In this document: positions 45,087 through 55,332 of the stretch, one piece after another
How the letters are laid out: each line of letters opens with the position of its first letter
Numbering within the stretch: position 1 is the first letter of the stretch
Assembly: GCA_036346225.1 (NCBI GenBank)
Contig: JARFIW010001187.1
Location: 1,227,001 to 1,291,000 of the forward strand
Source of the DNA: Platerodrilus igneus
Taxonomy: Eukaryota; Arthropoda; Insecta; Coleoptera; Lycidae
Direction: 5' to 3'
DNA: 64,000 nucleotides
Notes under the pieces: model-generated
The model's database searches: none
What the model saw: only the letters and a program-made list of their open reading frames with translations
What the model was told of the DNA's origin: nothing
Made by a program: the position numbers and the translations under genes

Positions 45087-45300
45087 TTGAAAGATGGAAA
45101 ATATAAGGTCTTGGACAGGACTTGAACTTGTCTCCTGGTTTTGCCGTGTTACATGCTAAAATTGACGTTACGATGGTAGGGGGAGGGGAAGGCATGAACA
45201 AACACGGTAAGCTCAAAGGAACGAACTAAACCGCGGCTCGGCTGGCTGCAGTCGTGACGGGCGGGGTTAAAATAGGGAGGGGAGTGGGGAGTAATAATAG
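45087..45300 (-). mobile_element. tRNA-like SINE head with GC-rich upstream part
   Basis: On the minus strand AAGTTCAAGTCCTGTCC (about 45112-45128) is a B-box-like element, preceded by GGCAAAACCAGGAGAC. It is the same text as in the plus-strand SINE at 47390-47460. Upstream (45170-45290) lies an unusually GC-rich segment with CCCCTCCCCC and GCAGCCAGCCGAGCCGCGG. This may be part of the SINE or an unrelated element. Confidence 0.5.
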
Positions 45301-45367
45301 TTATCTTGACTAAGCCGATGAATTCTGGGCACCACCCTTATTTTAGTAGAGTTCTACCTAAAGTGAC

Positions 45368-45574
45368 ATGGATTCCCTGTCTTTTATAGGAGAAGGGCAA
45401 AATGAGAGAAAACTTATTCTTCTCGGACAAGAAACCCGTATGACAAAATATGGGAATTACACTATTTCAAGTTATCAGCCAAGTTGTTGTACACCTCCTG
45501 GCTGTTTAAAAATGATGAATAATGATAATGCAAGTTTAACACTAACTTGTACCTGCAATAGAGTTATCACTTAA
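45368..45574 (+). CDS. Small unrecognised open frame with a Cys cluster
   Basis: 68 codons from ATG to TAA. The peptide contains LLGQETRMTKYGNYTISSY and CCTPPGCLKMM, then LTCTCN. A TTTTATAG acceptor-like site at about 45383-45390 could instead make 45391-45574 a terminal exon. No homologue comes to mind and no partner exon was found, so it may be chance. Confidence 0.2.
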   Translation: MDSLSFIGEGQNERKLILLGQETRMTKYGNYTISSYQPSCCTPPGCLKMMNNDNASLTLTCTCNRVIT

Positions 45575-47026
45575 GATATTCTGGACTAGCTGGATTGAGT
45601 CTTTAAATTAAATATACTTGATCTGAATCCCTGTTCACAGTATTACTTAAACTCTTTACAAAATGATAATTTTAGAACGACGGAATTTGTTCTAATATAA
45701 CCATATAGTAGTGTTTAACGGAACACCAAATCCACATTAGTCACACCTCTAAATTAAACACAACCTCTAATAACAGGTTTCTATTAATTATAACCAATAT
45801 TAATGTGTCGAGCAACAAACTATTCATGTACATTTAATTTTCATTAAATCTTTATACCAACCCTAATGGATCCTCCTATATCTGTATCAACAATGATTAA
45901 ATTTACTAATTAAGTCAGCGTAAAATGAATATTTTAAAATAGTTTTATCCGTACGAAAGAACATTATACGGAATTGTAAACGAGTTCAGTTTATAAAATA
46001 ATATGGCAATAATAACTTACAGTACAGATGGTGAAACCACCGCAGGAATTCAGTTTTCAGTCTTCAGTTTACCTTAATTAATTGCGGGCAATGTTGTACT
46101 CCAGGACGGTACATCAACCAACGGCTTAGACAGAAGATGAATTTTGAATAAGCACCAAGAATCACGTGAGAGGTGATCGTTGATATAATGGGCGGAAAAT
46201 ATTGGAATTTACCAGATTAAACTAGTTCGAATACCATAGGGACAGCCAACGAAGAATAAAATACGATATGGTTCGCTGGTCCAGTTCCCTGAATTTTCGG
46301 ATCAATACTTATCACTCGACACAACATTAAGTCCACTGGTAAGCACTAAACTTATTATTAATCTTATAATGATAACAGTTCCTATATTAACGTAAAACTA
46401 ACTACGCGAGTCCGTTGAGCCAGGGTTTTATTTCTTCACAAACACAATCTCAATGCAAAACGCCTCCGATGCAATTTAACTATTCCGTTACTTAATAACA
46501 ACTAGTAACGTGCAAGTTTTATAACCACTTTATTCAACGTGCTTAAAATCCTCCTTAAAAGAAATCGGGAGCAACTATGTCGTAAAAAGAAGAAACCATT
46601 TGATTTTTTACACGACCGAACCAATTAATTATGCACGTGAAGGTTCATTGCACTTCGCGCCTAAAAGAGCTTTCTATAATTACATACTCGCAACCCTTCG
46701 AATACCCAACATAAACTGAACTTAAAACTACGACGAATAACCTTCTTCCCCTGCTATCGCAAATTATCGGTAAGTGGCACGAAACTATCCCACTATTGTA
46801 TTGAAGGGAGGTAGCAAACGCTAACTATTTGAAACTAACATGCAGGTGCTGCGTGTTTTCTTGAAACCCAAGGGAACACCTGCTTTACAATCAGCTATTT
46901 TCCAAATCCTAACAGGTTTTAGAATATTACCTTAAAGTACTATTATGAGAATATGAATTTTTGCAAAAAAATATGTAGGGTAGTTGATGCGTATTTATAA
47001 AATAAAACCGACGGTTACAGCCGGAA
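45575..47026. other. Non-coding stretch, no gene seen
   Basis: Nothing recognised. The plus frame 46984-47241 is antisense to SINE sequence and is not a gene. Confidence 0.4.
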
Positions 47027-47112
47027 CCATGCGTTTACCAATTACGCCACCGAGACCGATGACGATAATTGGGAAATTTACAAATTTAAATCGTGTACAC
47101 AATTATACATCA
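47027..47112 (-). repeat. 5' head of a SINE copy, inverted relative to the next
   Basis: Its reverse complement (GTGTACACGATTTAAATTTG through GGTAAACGCATGGTTCC) matches 47336-47415 almost base for base. It ends before the B box. Together with 47331-47545 it forms an inverted pair about 220 bp apart. Confidence 0.8.
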
Positions 47113-47239
47113 CCTAACTTTCAATTACGTTTCGCATTTTTGTCAATCATATCTGACATTGTCAAGTTTTTGACTTATGTCAGTTATAGACAGAAAGCTA
47201 CGCTCAAAATTACGGCTATAAGCCAAGTATTAAATATAT

Positions 47240-47330
47240 AAATATTTTAGATAGTTAATTACACAAGGTAAGTTGATAAATACTATCGTATTACAGTGAA
47301 TAAGATGAAATAATAACTTAGACTTTTATG
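47240..47330 (-). repeat. SINE 3' portion (same family as 4963-5049)
   Basis: AATATTTTAGATAGTTAATT to TAACTTAGACTTTTATG is identical in layout to the tails at 44.4-45.1 kb. It lies between the two inverted SINE heads. Confidence 0.8.
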
Positions 47331-47335
47331 TATAG

Positions 47336-47545
47336 TTGTGTACACGATTTAAATTTGTAAATTTCCCAATTGTCGTCATCGGTCTCGGTGACGTAATTGG
47401 TAAACGCATAGTTCCAGCAAAACCAGGATACAAGTTCAAGTCCTGTCCAAGACCTTATATTTTCCATCTTTCAATTACTAGCTCGATTTGAAATGATCAT
47501 TTGGGCTTTGCATAAAAGTCTAAGTTATTATTTCAGCCGATAAAT
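47336..47545 (+). mobile_element. Near-full-length tRNA-derived SINE
   Basis: Contains an A-box-like TAATTGGTAAACGC (about 47393-47406) and a B-box-like AAGTTCAAGTCC (about 47432-47443), a tRNA-like layout with GCAAAACCAGG between. A body follows (CCATCTTTCAATTACTAGC, ATTTGGGCTTTGCATAAAAG). It stops at TTATTTCAG, earlier than copies whose tail continues to (TA)n. It is the key copy linking the tRNA head to the dispersed tails. Confidence 0.68.
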
Positions 47546-47569
47546 GGATAAAGTACAGTACTACTCAAG

Positions 47570-48125
47570 CTGAGAAAGCAAAAGAATTGTTAGAACATAG
47601 GTACAATTGTCCAACGATACTTGGCATAATGAACTGCACTAAAGTAGGGATTCTTGTACACAAATTCTGTGATAATAAATATATTCAATGACAGGAAAAT
47701 TTTTAAGTGTTGAAATAAGTTAATCCAGATCCGTACAGGTCTCCCGAATTTGAAGAAACTCTTTAGTTTTCGGGTACTGCGTACAGTTCAGCTAATCAAT
47801 TATGATAGATATGGCATAGAGTCCTGGCTGATACTCTCTTCACAAATGCAGTAGCAACGGCATGTCTGAATACAATGAACTTCTAACAACGGAAACAATT
47901 TTCATAGAATAATAATATGTTTGTCGGGTGAAACTTGTAAATATCCCGAAAATCAGTGGTATGTATTGTTTGTTGCACAATATCCGAGAAGTTTTAAATG
48001 ACCGTGACTTTTATGTAGAACCTCTTGAAACGGATGTTGACGGTCCTTATGCTAATGATACTGGAGTAAACGAACTTCATCCTTGACGTCACAGACAATT
48101 GGTGAAGCAAGACTAGAATGAAATA
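47570..48125 (+). pseudogene. PIF/Harbinger (HARBI1-like) nuclease relic
   Basis: The plus strand reads AKELLEHRYNCPTILGIMNC (about 47575-47640). The normal block is N-x-P-x-V-I-G-C-I-D-G-T-H, so the first catalytic Asp is gone. CLSGETCKYPENQW (about 47930-47970) is in the place of GDSGYP, and VACCTISE/LHNIREVLNDRDFYVE (about 47970-48030) matches the LHN block near the C-terminus, followed by RHRQLVKQD. Frames shift and stops occur. Terminal repeats were not found. Confidence 0.65.
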
Positions 48126-48676
48126 ATTAGTCAATTTGAGTAAGTTTATTCAATAAAGATGGTGTAATTAAATTTATAAATGTGTAAACGTTTATCTAAT
48201 AAATGTTTATTATTTAAAAAAATAACTGAAATTAATTATACCATTCAGTGGTTTACTTAGCAAATTTTTATAAATAATTCTTTGAAAAAAATCGTTGGGT
48301 TAATGATAGATTCCAGAAGAGAAATCCAGGTTACTTCTAACGAATTTTATTATTTATCACGTACTCAGCTGCTTCTAGGTGATTCCTTTTTAATTTCACT
48401 TACAGTTTGCGTGATATTAGCTTTCTGTTACGTTTTACGCTTCACTGATATAAATATTTACATTGCAATTCTCACTCCTGTAGCTTATGGAAAGCATTAT
48501 TAATTATATGCTACGTAGTAAAAACTGCAATATGTGTTCAAACTCAGCTATACGATTTTCGTTGAAGACGGACTTGAAAGATTCACAAACTGATAAAGGG
48601 TTTTGATCTTAATTCTGAAAATTCATAATAATTTATTTTATTTTCGCAAGCTTCCTTTTTCAAATTAAACTCCTAC
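48126..48676. other. Non-coding stretch, no gene seen
   Basis: The 73-codon plus frame 48282-48503 has a hydrophobic middle but no recognisable family. The last six bases (48671-48676, TCCTAC) are the left target duplication of the next element. Confidence 0.4.
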
Positions 48677-50406
48677 AGTAGGATAAATAGACCAGTTGGG
48701 GCGCAGAGGTCTTCATCGCTAAAAGGTTAAATGGTTTAAGAAAAAGAGTTACAAGGTTTAAAAGAGTTATGTGACGTTGGGATTACAAGTAAACTGTCAC
48801 TTTGACACCTTTTTCAGCTAACGTCACCACATCATCTTTGACGTAACAGTCATTTTGATACACTATTTTTGACGGTGGCCATTATTGATTCATACAATTT
48901 TCAAACACTCTTGCCATTTTTGCTTACGTCATGTATAACGTTCGCACGTTATTTAAGCAAATATTCGTAAATCAATTTCAGCTAGTTCAGAAGTTTTAGT
49001 AAGAAGAAATAACCTTAAAAAATTAAAGAAGCTTGCGTAGTTTACAGTTTAGATAGTGAACTATTTTAAATCAAGACAAGCTAATACACCAAAAATTTCC
49101 TAGTACATTTTTATATAAACAGCAATAACGATAGGAATTTTATTCTAGTCGTATTTAAGTAGAAAAATAACCGACAAAAGTCAGGGACATTATGGTCCAC
49201 AATAATATTTGTTTTGATTCACATGGAATTCAAGAAATCTCAATAACCATAATCTCGTAAAACGTCATATTTTCAACACGTTGACATGATCTGAAGACAT
49301 TGAACTGACCCTATTAAGGTATTAAATGCATAAAATGTGAAAAGAGAATGTGGAGTTTTAACAAAGGGTGAGAGATTAAATAAACAATGGGATGAAATTA
49401 ATGCAGAGAGCAGACAAGTACAAAATTATGCGTCAATAACAACGGACGAGTGCGACGGCCAGTGACCCTTCGACAAAAAACCAAATGATATTTGAGTGAC
49501 AGTGAACGTGTCGTTGGTGCCAAGGCAATTAATCTTACTGGATACGTAGAGGCCAGAATGTTTAAACATATAAATCGTGGATTTATATTTGTGTCAATCG
49601 GGGTGATTAACCAGAAAAGAGTGACGAGCTGGTTTCACTTGTCAAAGAAAGTCGAAATTTTGAGGTGACCTATCGTGCCGCGGAAGTCCATACCAGGTAT
49701 ATCATCCCTGGAGATTCTGCATCATTAGTTTTAAGAATGAATTGGAACATTTTAACAGTGAGTACTCTATGAGCTTTTTGTATGTATATAATGTATAATT
49801 ATGTGATTGTGGATTTCAAATGAAAATCGCTTGATCTATGTAATGGGAAATTAATATTGCGTTACATAAGTATTCTGTTAGACTATGAAATAGCCACCGA
49901 AATAATTTTGTTTTAAACATAATATTATTAGCGAAGATAGATTGAATATTTTAAGAAAGTAAGGAATATGTACACGCAAGCTCAAGTGTGGAATTATTGT
50001 TGGTTAGAAAGTGTAAACTCAGTATTTCAAATGAACGTCTTTAAGGAGTGATTACCAAAGCTAAAAAATGAGGGGACGAGGTTGGAACATCGAAAGCAAG
50101 TATACAGAATAACCGTTTCCGGGTAGCTAGTATAACCACTAATATGCTAGAATATGACGGTTCTGCGCCCCATAATTTTGACAGTTAGTAGAGCCTTTTA
50201 AGGTATGTAGCACTGCAAAGCAGTTTTATATTTCGACCATTGTACATTTTAGTTTTTATTATTTTATCGTTTTGTTATAGGAACCCAGTCATGCACCACT
50301 GAAAGTTAGTCAGCGTATCTTTAAAATTGTTACAAAGTTCTCGCTCCTTTTGGACAATTTAATATTAATAACGTAACGTCATTTTTACCGGTAACACAAT
50401 TATATG

Positions 50407-50484
50407 AAAAAAGTGATTGCACCGGGATTCGAACCTGGACCGCCTGGTTAGAAGACGAGTACCTCGACCATTAAACCACGCAGC
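50407..50484 (-). tRNA. tRNA-like sequence with Pol III terminator (pseudo-tRNA or SINE head)
   Basis: On the minus strand it starts GCTGCGTGG at 50484, has a perfect A box TGGTTTAATGG (50468-50478) and B box GGTTCGAATCC (50425-50435). The anticodon loop reads CTTCTAA (TCT). TTTTTT at 50407-50412 is a Pol III terminator right after the 3' end. The T stem has one mismatch, the anticodon stem two, and the acceptor arms (GCTGCGT against TGCAATC) do not pair, so it is not a working tRNA. It resembles tRNA-Gly or Glu in the D arm. It may still be transcribed. It sits inside the 48.7-51.2-kb element. Confidence 0.5.
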
Positions 50485-50725
50485 TAAATATCTCTTTCAC
50501 TAATAAGACGATTTAGTCACCACAAAATTCGTGTTTAAACTACCCACGTAGTTTCTTATTAACTAGAGGAAGATTGTACTTGTTATATGGAGAAAAATCA
50601 ATTGTGTCAAAGTAGTCAATGAATGCAATTTCAATGTTTGGAAAAAAGAAAATCGTGAAAAACTAATAGGTATAGATATGTTATACCTATTCCGTACAAG
50701 TAGTTCTCAGTTGTAGGCGGAATTT

Positions 50726-51010
50726 GTGCATGTTATAACAAATGAAAGTCGTGGTGAAAACAAAGTTGACAGATTAGAACGAATTAATATTTTAAGAGAA
50801 AGTGATATCCGGGCTTGTCAGCATCTTTTCCACGATAGCAACAACGCCAACTACTTAACAGTACTGGAAATGATTACATGTCATCCTAGGCAATATGTAA
50901 AAGAGGATGTGTGGCAAACACAAATGCTTGTGCAAATGTTTAGAAGATGGTGTTTATCCGATTCAGTAGATTCCAGTTACAACAGCGTTTACTCCACTAC
51001 AGCATTATAA
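50726..51010 (+). CDS. Unrecognised open frame inside the TIR element
   Basis: 94 codons ending just inside the right TIR. The peptide includes RINILRESDIRACQHLFHDS and VWQTQMLVQMFRRWC. No family is recognised. Composition (charged, few low-complexity runs) is compatible with a remnant of an element protein, but it may be chance. Confidence 0.25.
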   Translation: MHVITNESRGENKVDRLERINILRESDIRACQHLFHDSNNANYLTVLEMITCHPRQYVKEDVWQTQMLVQMFRRWCLSDSVDSSYNSVYSTTAL

Positions 51011-51155
51011 AATACGGCTGCCGTCAAAAAGAGGCGTCAACGTAACAGTTTACATGCAGTTGATACGTCACAAATAACTCTTTTATATCTCTCGACCCTT
51101 TTAACCTTTTAAGAGGAGATGACCTTTGTGCCTCAACCGGCCTATTTACCCTACT

Positions 51156-52046
51156 TCCTACATTAAAAATCGATATCAATTAAGTCACTTAAAACTATGG
51201 TAATCGAAAATAGAATTGCGAGGATTCTACGAACTTTCTTGAGAACATACATTCAAGAGAATGACGAGTTGTAGCTAAAGTGTATGCAAAAATATGCAGA
51301 AACAGTGGACGAGAAATAACAGCAGAAAGTGGAACGAAGCATGAGAAGCAAAAAATAATAGTTTGAAAGGATAAATTTGTTGAAAAAAAATAAGCAATTG
51401 TCAAAGAATTTGTAAAAATTAAAAATAAATATAAAATTTCGTCCAAATTAACGACAAAACTAACAAATATTAAACACAAACCTGAGGTAAACTAACGTAA
51501 CGAACAATATATGGGTAGTTTAGATCATTAATACGGCCAATTTGTATTAACTAATAATCTATATTTTAAGGGAAAAATTCACTTTGTAACACACATTTCA
51601 CTACATTAAACAACTAGTTACTTTCTCCATTTTGAGTATGTTTGTGTATGTTACGTTTTAATTAAATTTCAATTTTGAATAACTGTTATTGTGTTTGAAT
51701 GTTAATTGCAACCAAGATAAGGGATCTTTTACATGTACTTTTCAATAAGTAAATCTAAGGTATATTTTACAAATATATGTACCCTTTATCATTCGTTCGA
51801 GGACTACGTGACGTAATCATAACTAACCTTTCACTTGTCGAGGTAAAAGTTCAAACTTGCACCACTTCCGCCCTATTCTGGTTTCGACCAATGTAGAGCT
51901 TAAAAAGCATTTGATACAACAAGGTTACGCTTTCAAGATTATACCACAAGTATGAAAATTATTCAATAAGTCAGAACATAAAAACCACGAGTCGAAATTG
52001 TTAACAACGTTTTAATACATCGGACTTTCCTACCAACAATATTTTT
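51156..52046. other. Non-coding stretch, no gene seen
   Basis: Begins with the right target duplication TCCTAC. The minus frame 51195-51479 (94 codons) has no recognisable motif. Confidence 0.4.
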
Positions 52047-52450
52047 GGAATTCCTCCTCTTAACGAAAAAGTATTGGGCATGATGAAAGATGATAATAAT
52101 GAACAATTTATTACAAACTATTGGATTACAATCAAAAATGTATGTAACGAGGATTTTAAAGACAAAGAAGAAGAAGAAGCTGAACGCTCAGAAGCAGAGA
52201 AATCATTTGTTATCCAAAAAGATAAAAAGAATTAAAAGATCCATAGAAATATAATTACTATTGATGATTATGTCGGTTGCGTAGAAAACTTTAACATGAA
52301 TTTGTAAACCAGAACTTAATCCAGTTGTCCAAGCATCATGTCTACACTATCGCTCAGGGGAAGTTTGCTTTAAACCCGCACGATGACAATCGCCACTTAA
52401 TTCCTGGGTCATATTAAATTTTGCCAATTGGACATTACCTGATTATGGAT
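52047..52450 (+). pseudogene. C-terminal relic of a second family B DNA polymerase (Polinton type)
   Basis: The plus strand reads GIPPLNEKVLGMMKDDNNEQ (52047-52110), then an acidic insertion. ITIDDYVGCVENFN follows (about 52245-52285), then after frameshifts SKHHVYTIAQGKFALNPHDD and NRHLIPGS ending with LPIGHY (about 52330-52440). This is the usual C-terminus of Polinton-type polymerases (...Y(T/I)...K.ALSPYDDKRYL....T...GH). It overlaps in alignment with the last part of the 36.5-37.5-kb relic (CIPLSNKKIPGL), so it is a separate insertion. Stops and frame changes show decay. Confidence 0.75.
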
Positions 52451-52877
52451 GACAAAGATATATTGTAATAATGTTATTCTAGAGTATATTTATTATCTTC
52501 CCATTATCTACCGGACAAAAAGTTTAAAAGTGCACGAAAATCCAATAATCAGCCTGTTAAAAATAATACAGCGTTATTACTATTTGTATGATTAACAGCG
52601 TAGCAAAGTATACCTCCGTACGCTAATAACAGAAACAAAAATGAAGAAAGCGATAAGGGCGAGGAAACGTGGTTGAACATAATGAAGATAAATAACAAAC
52701 TGTTTCGACTGGAAAAAAATCGATTAAAGCACTACAAAAGTAGGCAAAAAATACAACTGGAGCAACAGACAGAAACGCATATACAAGACCCCTAAATATT
52801 GTAGAAATAAATAAAAATTATTGGTTATTAGGATGTGATTAGACAAAGCTTCGGAGGATGTAATCAGCAAGTTTAAA
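52451..52877. other. Non-coding stretch, no gene seen
   Basis: Nothing recognised. It may include the 5' part of the following LINE. Confidence 0.4.
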
Positions 52878-54640
52878 AAAAGAACTGGGAACATTTTGCG
52901 AGTTGGGGCGTGGAATGTTAAAAGCATGAAGCAAGTAGGTACGCTAGAGAATCTGAAAACTAAAATAGATAAGTTAGCATTAGACATAGTAGGGATTAGC
53001 GAAGTTCGGTGACCAGAAACCGGGAATTTTGGAGCAAGGCTTTAAGGTAAATCATACAGGATCGGAGGAAGGAAATGTGAGTGTGGGAATAGTTATGCGG
53101 AAAAAGATTAGACATTGGATAAAAAACCACTTACAAAAGAACGAAAAAGTGCTCATGATTAGATTAGAATCTAAATCGGTAAATACGGTAATAATACTAC
53201 AATACATGCCCACCTCTAGCTACAGTCATGAACAAGTAGAAGCAGTCTACGAAAATGTCGAAGAGATGCTAAAATTCGTAACAAGGCATGAACGTTAAAT
53301 AATTACAGAGATTTTAATGCAGTGGGAAAAACGGGAAAACAGACAAAGCATACAAACCTAATAGAATGAATTTTAGGGTTATAAAAGCCATATAGTAAAA
53401 ATATAATGAGCACAGAAGAAGACATTATAGAAAATATAAAGAAAGTGGATAGATGGCAAGAATATATAGGGAATTTATATGCAGTACCGGAATTAGAACA
53501 CCTAGAACAAGATACAGACATTGAAAAGCATGACTTGGGATATACTATACTTAGTTTGAACTAGCATTAAAAAGGATGAAGAAATACTAGGAAAAGATCG
53601 ATTTGGGTTTAGGAGAAATAGGATAACACAGGAGGCCATTTTAGCTTTAAGGGTGAAAATAGAGAACACAATACAAAAAGGAGAAAACGTGTAAAATGGG
53701 AAACATGTTCGAAATACTAAAATGATAGGAATAAGTTGTAGGGATAGGCGGATCGTACATTGCTTATACAAAAAGCGGTAATAGAATTTGAGCAACAACG
53801 TAGAGGAGTAAATATTAGAAAAGGGGTGGACGCGGATGTGCGCTATCCGCATTAATTTTTAATTTGTATATCAAAGAGGCAATAAATACTGTCAAAAACA
53901 GAAAGGCATTTGGAGTTATTTTGCAGACAAACGATTAATGTGCTCATTTGCAGACGATATAGCGGTATTAGCATTTAGCAAGGAAGAGTTAGAAGCAGTT
54001 CTTAATAAAATGGAAACAGTACTAACAAAGAGATACGGTATGAAAATCAACAAAATGAAACTAAAGTACTAGTATGTAAAGGAAGGGAAAATAAGTTAAA
54101 AACCAAAATGCAAGTAGAAAACCAGCATTTACAAAAGGTTAAGGATTTCTGTTACCAAAGAAGCCAAATAACGCAAAATATAGCACAAGACCGTGCTGCA
54201 TTTAACAAGAAAGAGCAACTACTATGTTCGAAAACAACAAACATGGGAACAAGGAAGAGACTGATGAAAGCATATGTGTGGAGCATAGCATTGTACGGCT
54301 GTGAAACGTGGACAGTATGGGAAGCAGACAGGAAAAAGATTGAAGCCTTTGAAATGTGGTGCTACAGACGTATGATAAAGATATAATGGACATACGAAGT
54401 TAAGAACAAAGAGCTACTATAAGGGAAGAAAGATGTATGTGGAAAACAGTAAAAAAATAGGAGAGATAGGATGATAGGACACTTCTAAGGCATGATGACC
54501 TAGTGCGAGGTATATTAAAAGCAAAGAAAGCAAGAACAGAGGTAGAGGTAGACCTAGATTCGACTATTGCACAGATAGTGAAAGATATATGTTGTGGAAA
54601 TTTCAGAAAAATATGCAGGTTAACTCAGAATAAGAAACAA
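52878..54640 (+). pseudogene. Non-LTR retrotransposon (LINE) relic, APE endonuclease plus reverse transcriptase
   Basis: NILRVGAWNVKSMKQVGTLE and LALDIVGISEVRW (52885-53010) are the start of an APE-type endonuclease. The open frame 53029-53298 continues it (VGIVMRKKIRHWI, VIILQYMPTSSY). Further on come RT pieces: GKDRFGFRRNRITQEAILAL (about 53590-53655), CALSALIFNLYIKEAIN (about 53840-53885) and MCSFADDIAVLAFSKEE with the FADD active site (53947-53958). The open frame 54108-54386 ends in YVWSIALYGCETWTVWEADR and FEMWCYRRMIKI, the typical C-terminal part. LLRHDDLVRGILKAK follows near 54480. This is the type often annotated in insects as endonuclease-reverse transcriptase. It is interrupted by several frameshifts and stops; the internal RT palm is partly deleted. 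No poly(A) tail was found. Confidence 0.85.
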
Positions 54641-55320
54641 TAGAGGTACGCGTTCAACCAGTTCCAGGGCAGAAACCTAATGATGACGAAGAGACAGTTC
54701 CAAGTTATATTTTTAGATAGGAATAAATGGTAAAGGGTTTATTTTCTAATAAGTATACTATAACTGATGGTAGTTATTAGTTCACTAGTGCTTTGATAAT
54801 TTGTTATTTCAGTTTAATATTCTTAATGTTTACATTCACGCAATTTGTGTGGTTATGTTACTTGTCCGTTATAATTTTCATCTTTAAGGGTCACAACTGC
54901 CTGCCCTGATTGACATGCCTGTTGTTTAAGTTTTGTTCATCAGCGTTTACAATTTTGAATTAAGTTCACTTCTAAATCCTCAAATTAATTTAACGCTCGT
55001 ACGTATTTACATATTTTGATGGATAAAAGTAATTCATTAGGGGCACAAGGTTGCTTGTATGTTTTATAGTAACTTGTGTACAGTTATGAGTTAAGGGTAA
55101 AATGAGCGTAAAGATAATTAATTTCGTTTGTCCTGAAGGGGCGTAGATCCTGTAACAATATAAGTGTGCGTCGGCTAAATGCAGTGGTGCGAGAGTGTAA
55201 TCCTAGGGAAAAATTATAAAAGTAACAGAAAATAAAAAATAATAAATAAAAGGGTTAAAATACACAAAACTACGTTACACTATCACTTACCCTGAAAGGG
55301 TTTTCTACCTTTGTCCAAAT
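54641..55320. other. Non-coding stretch, no gene seen
   Basis: The part from about 55205 to 55320 parallels 19840-19928 and probably is the leader next to LTR copy B. The rest shows nothing recognisable. Confidence 0.4.
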
Positions 55321-55332
55321 CGAGGGGCGCCA
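55321..55332 (-). promoter_or_regulatory. Primer-binding-site-like TGGCGCCCCTCG
   Basis: Minus-strand TGGCGCCCCTCG directly follows the end of LTR copy B. TGG is the complement of the tRNA CCA end. I cannot match the rest to a specific tRNA. Confidence 0.4.

Larger units (their letters stand above)
48677..51155. mobile_element. 2.48-kb TIR element, 6-bp target duplication, candidate non-autonomous Polinton
   Basis: Left end AGTAGGATAAATAGACC (48677) and right end, read on the minus strand, AGTAGGGTAAATAGGCC (51155). The inverted match continues through GTTG.GGC.CA.AGGTC, AAAAGGTTAAA, AAAGAGTTAT and GTAAACTGT to about 48820 and 51020, giving TIRs of roughly 140 bp. The exact hexamer TCCTAC flanks both sides (48671-48676 and 51156-51161). 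A 6-bp duplication with TIRs starting 5'-AG is the end structure of Polinton/Maverick elements; IS3EU and Dada transposons also make duplications near this size. The interior encodes no gene I recognise. A family B polymerase relic 0.9 kb to the right is suggestive but outside the element. Confidence 0.72.

Noticed and set aside
52724..53852. Minus-strand frames 52724-52987, 53303-53521 and 53502-53852
   Set aside because: Antisense shadows of the LINE endonuclease and RT sequence or of its flank.
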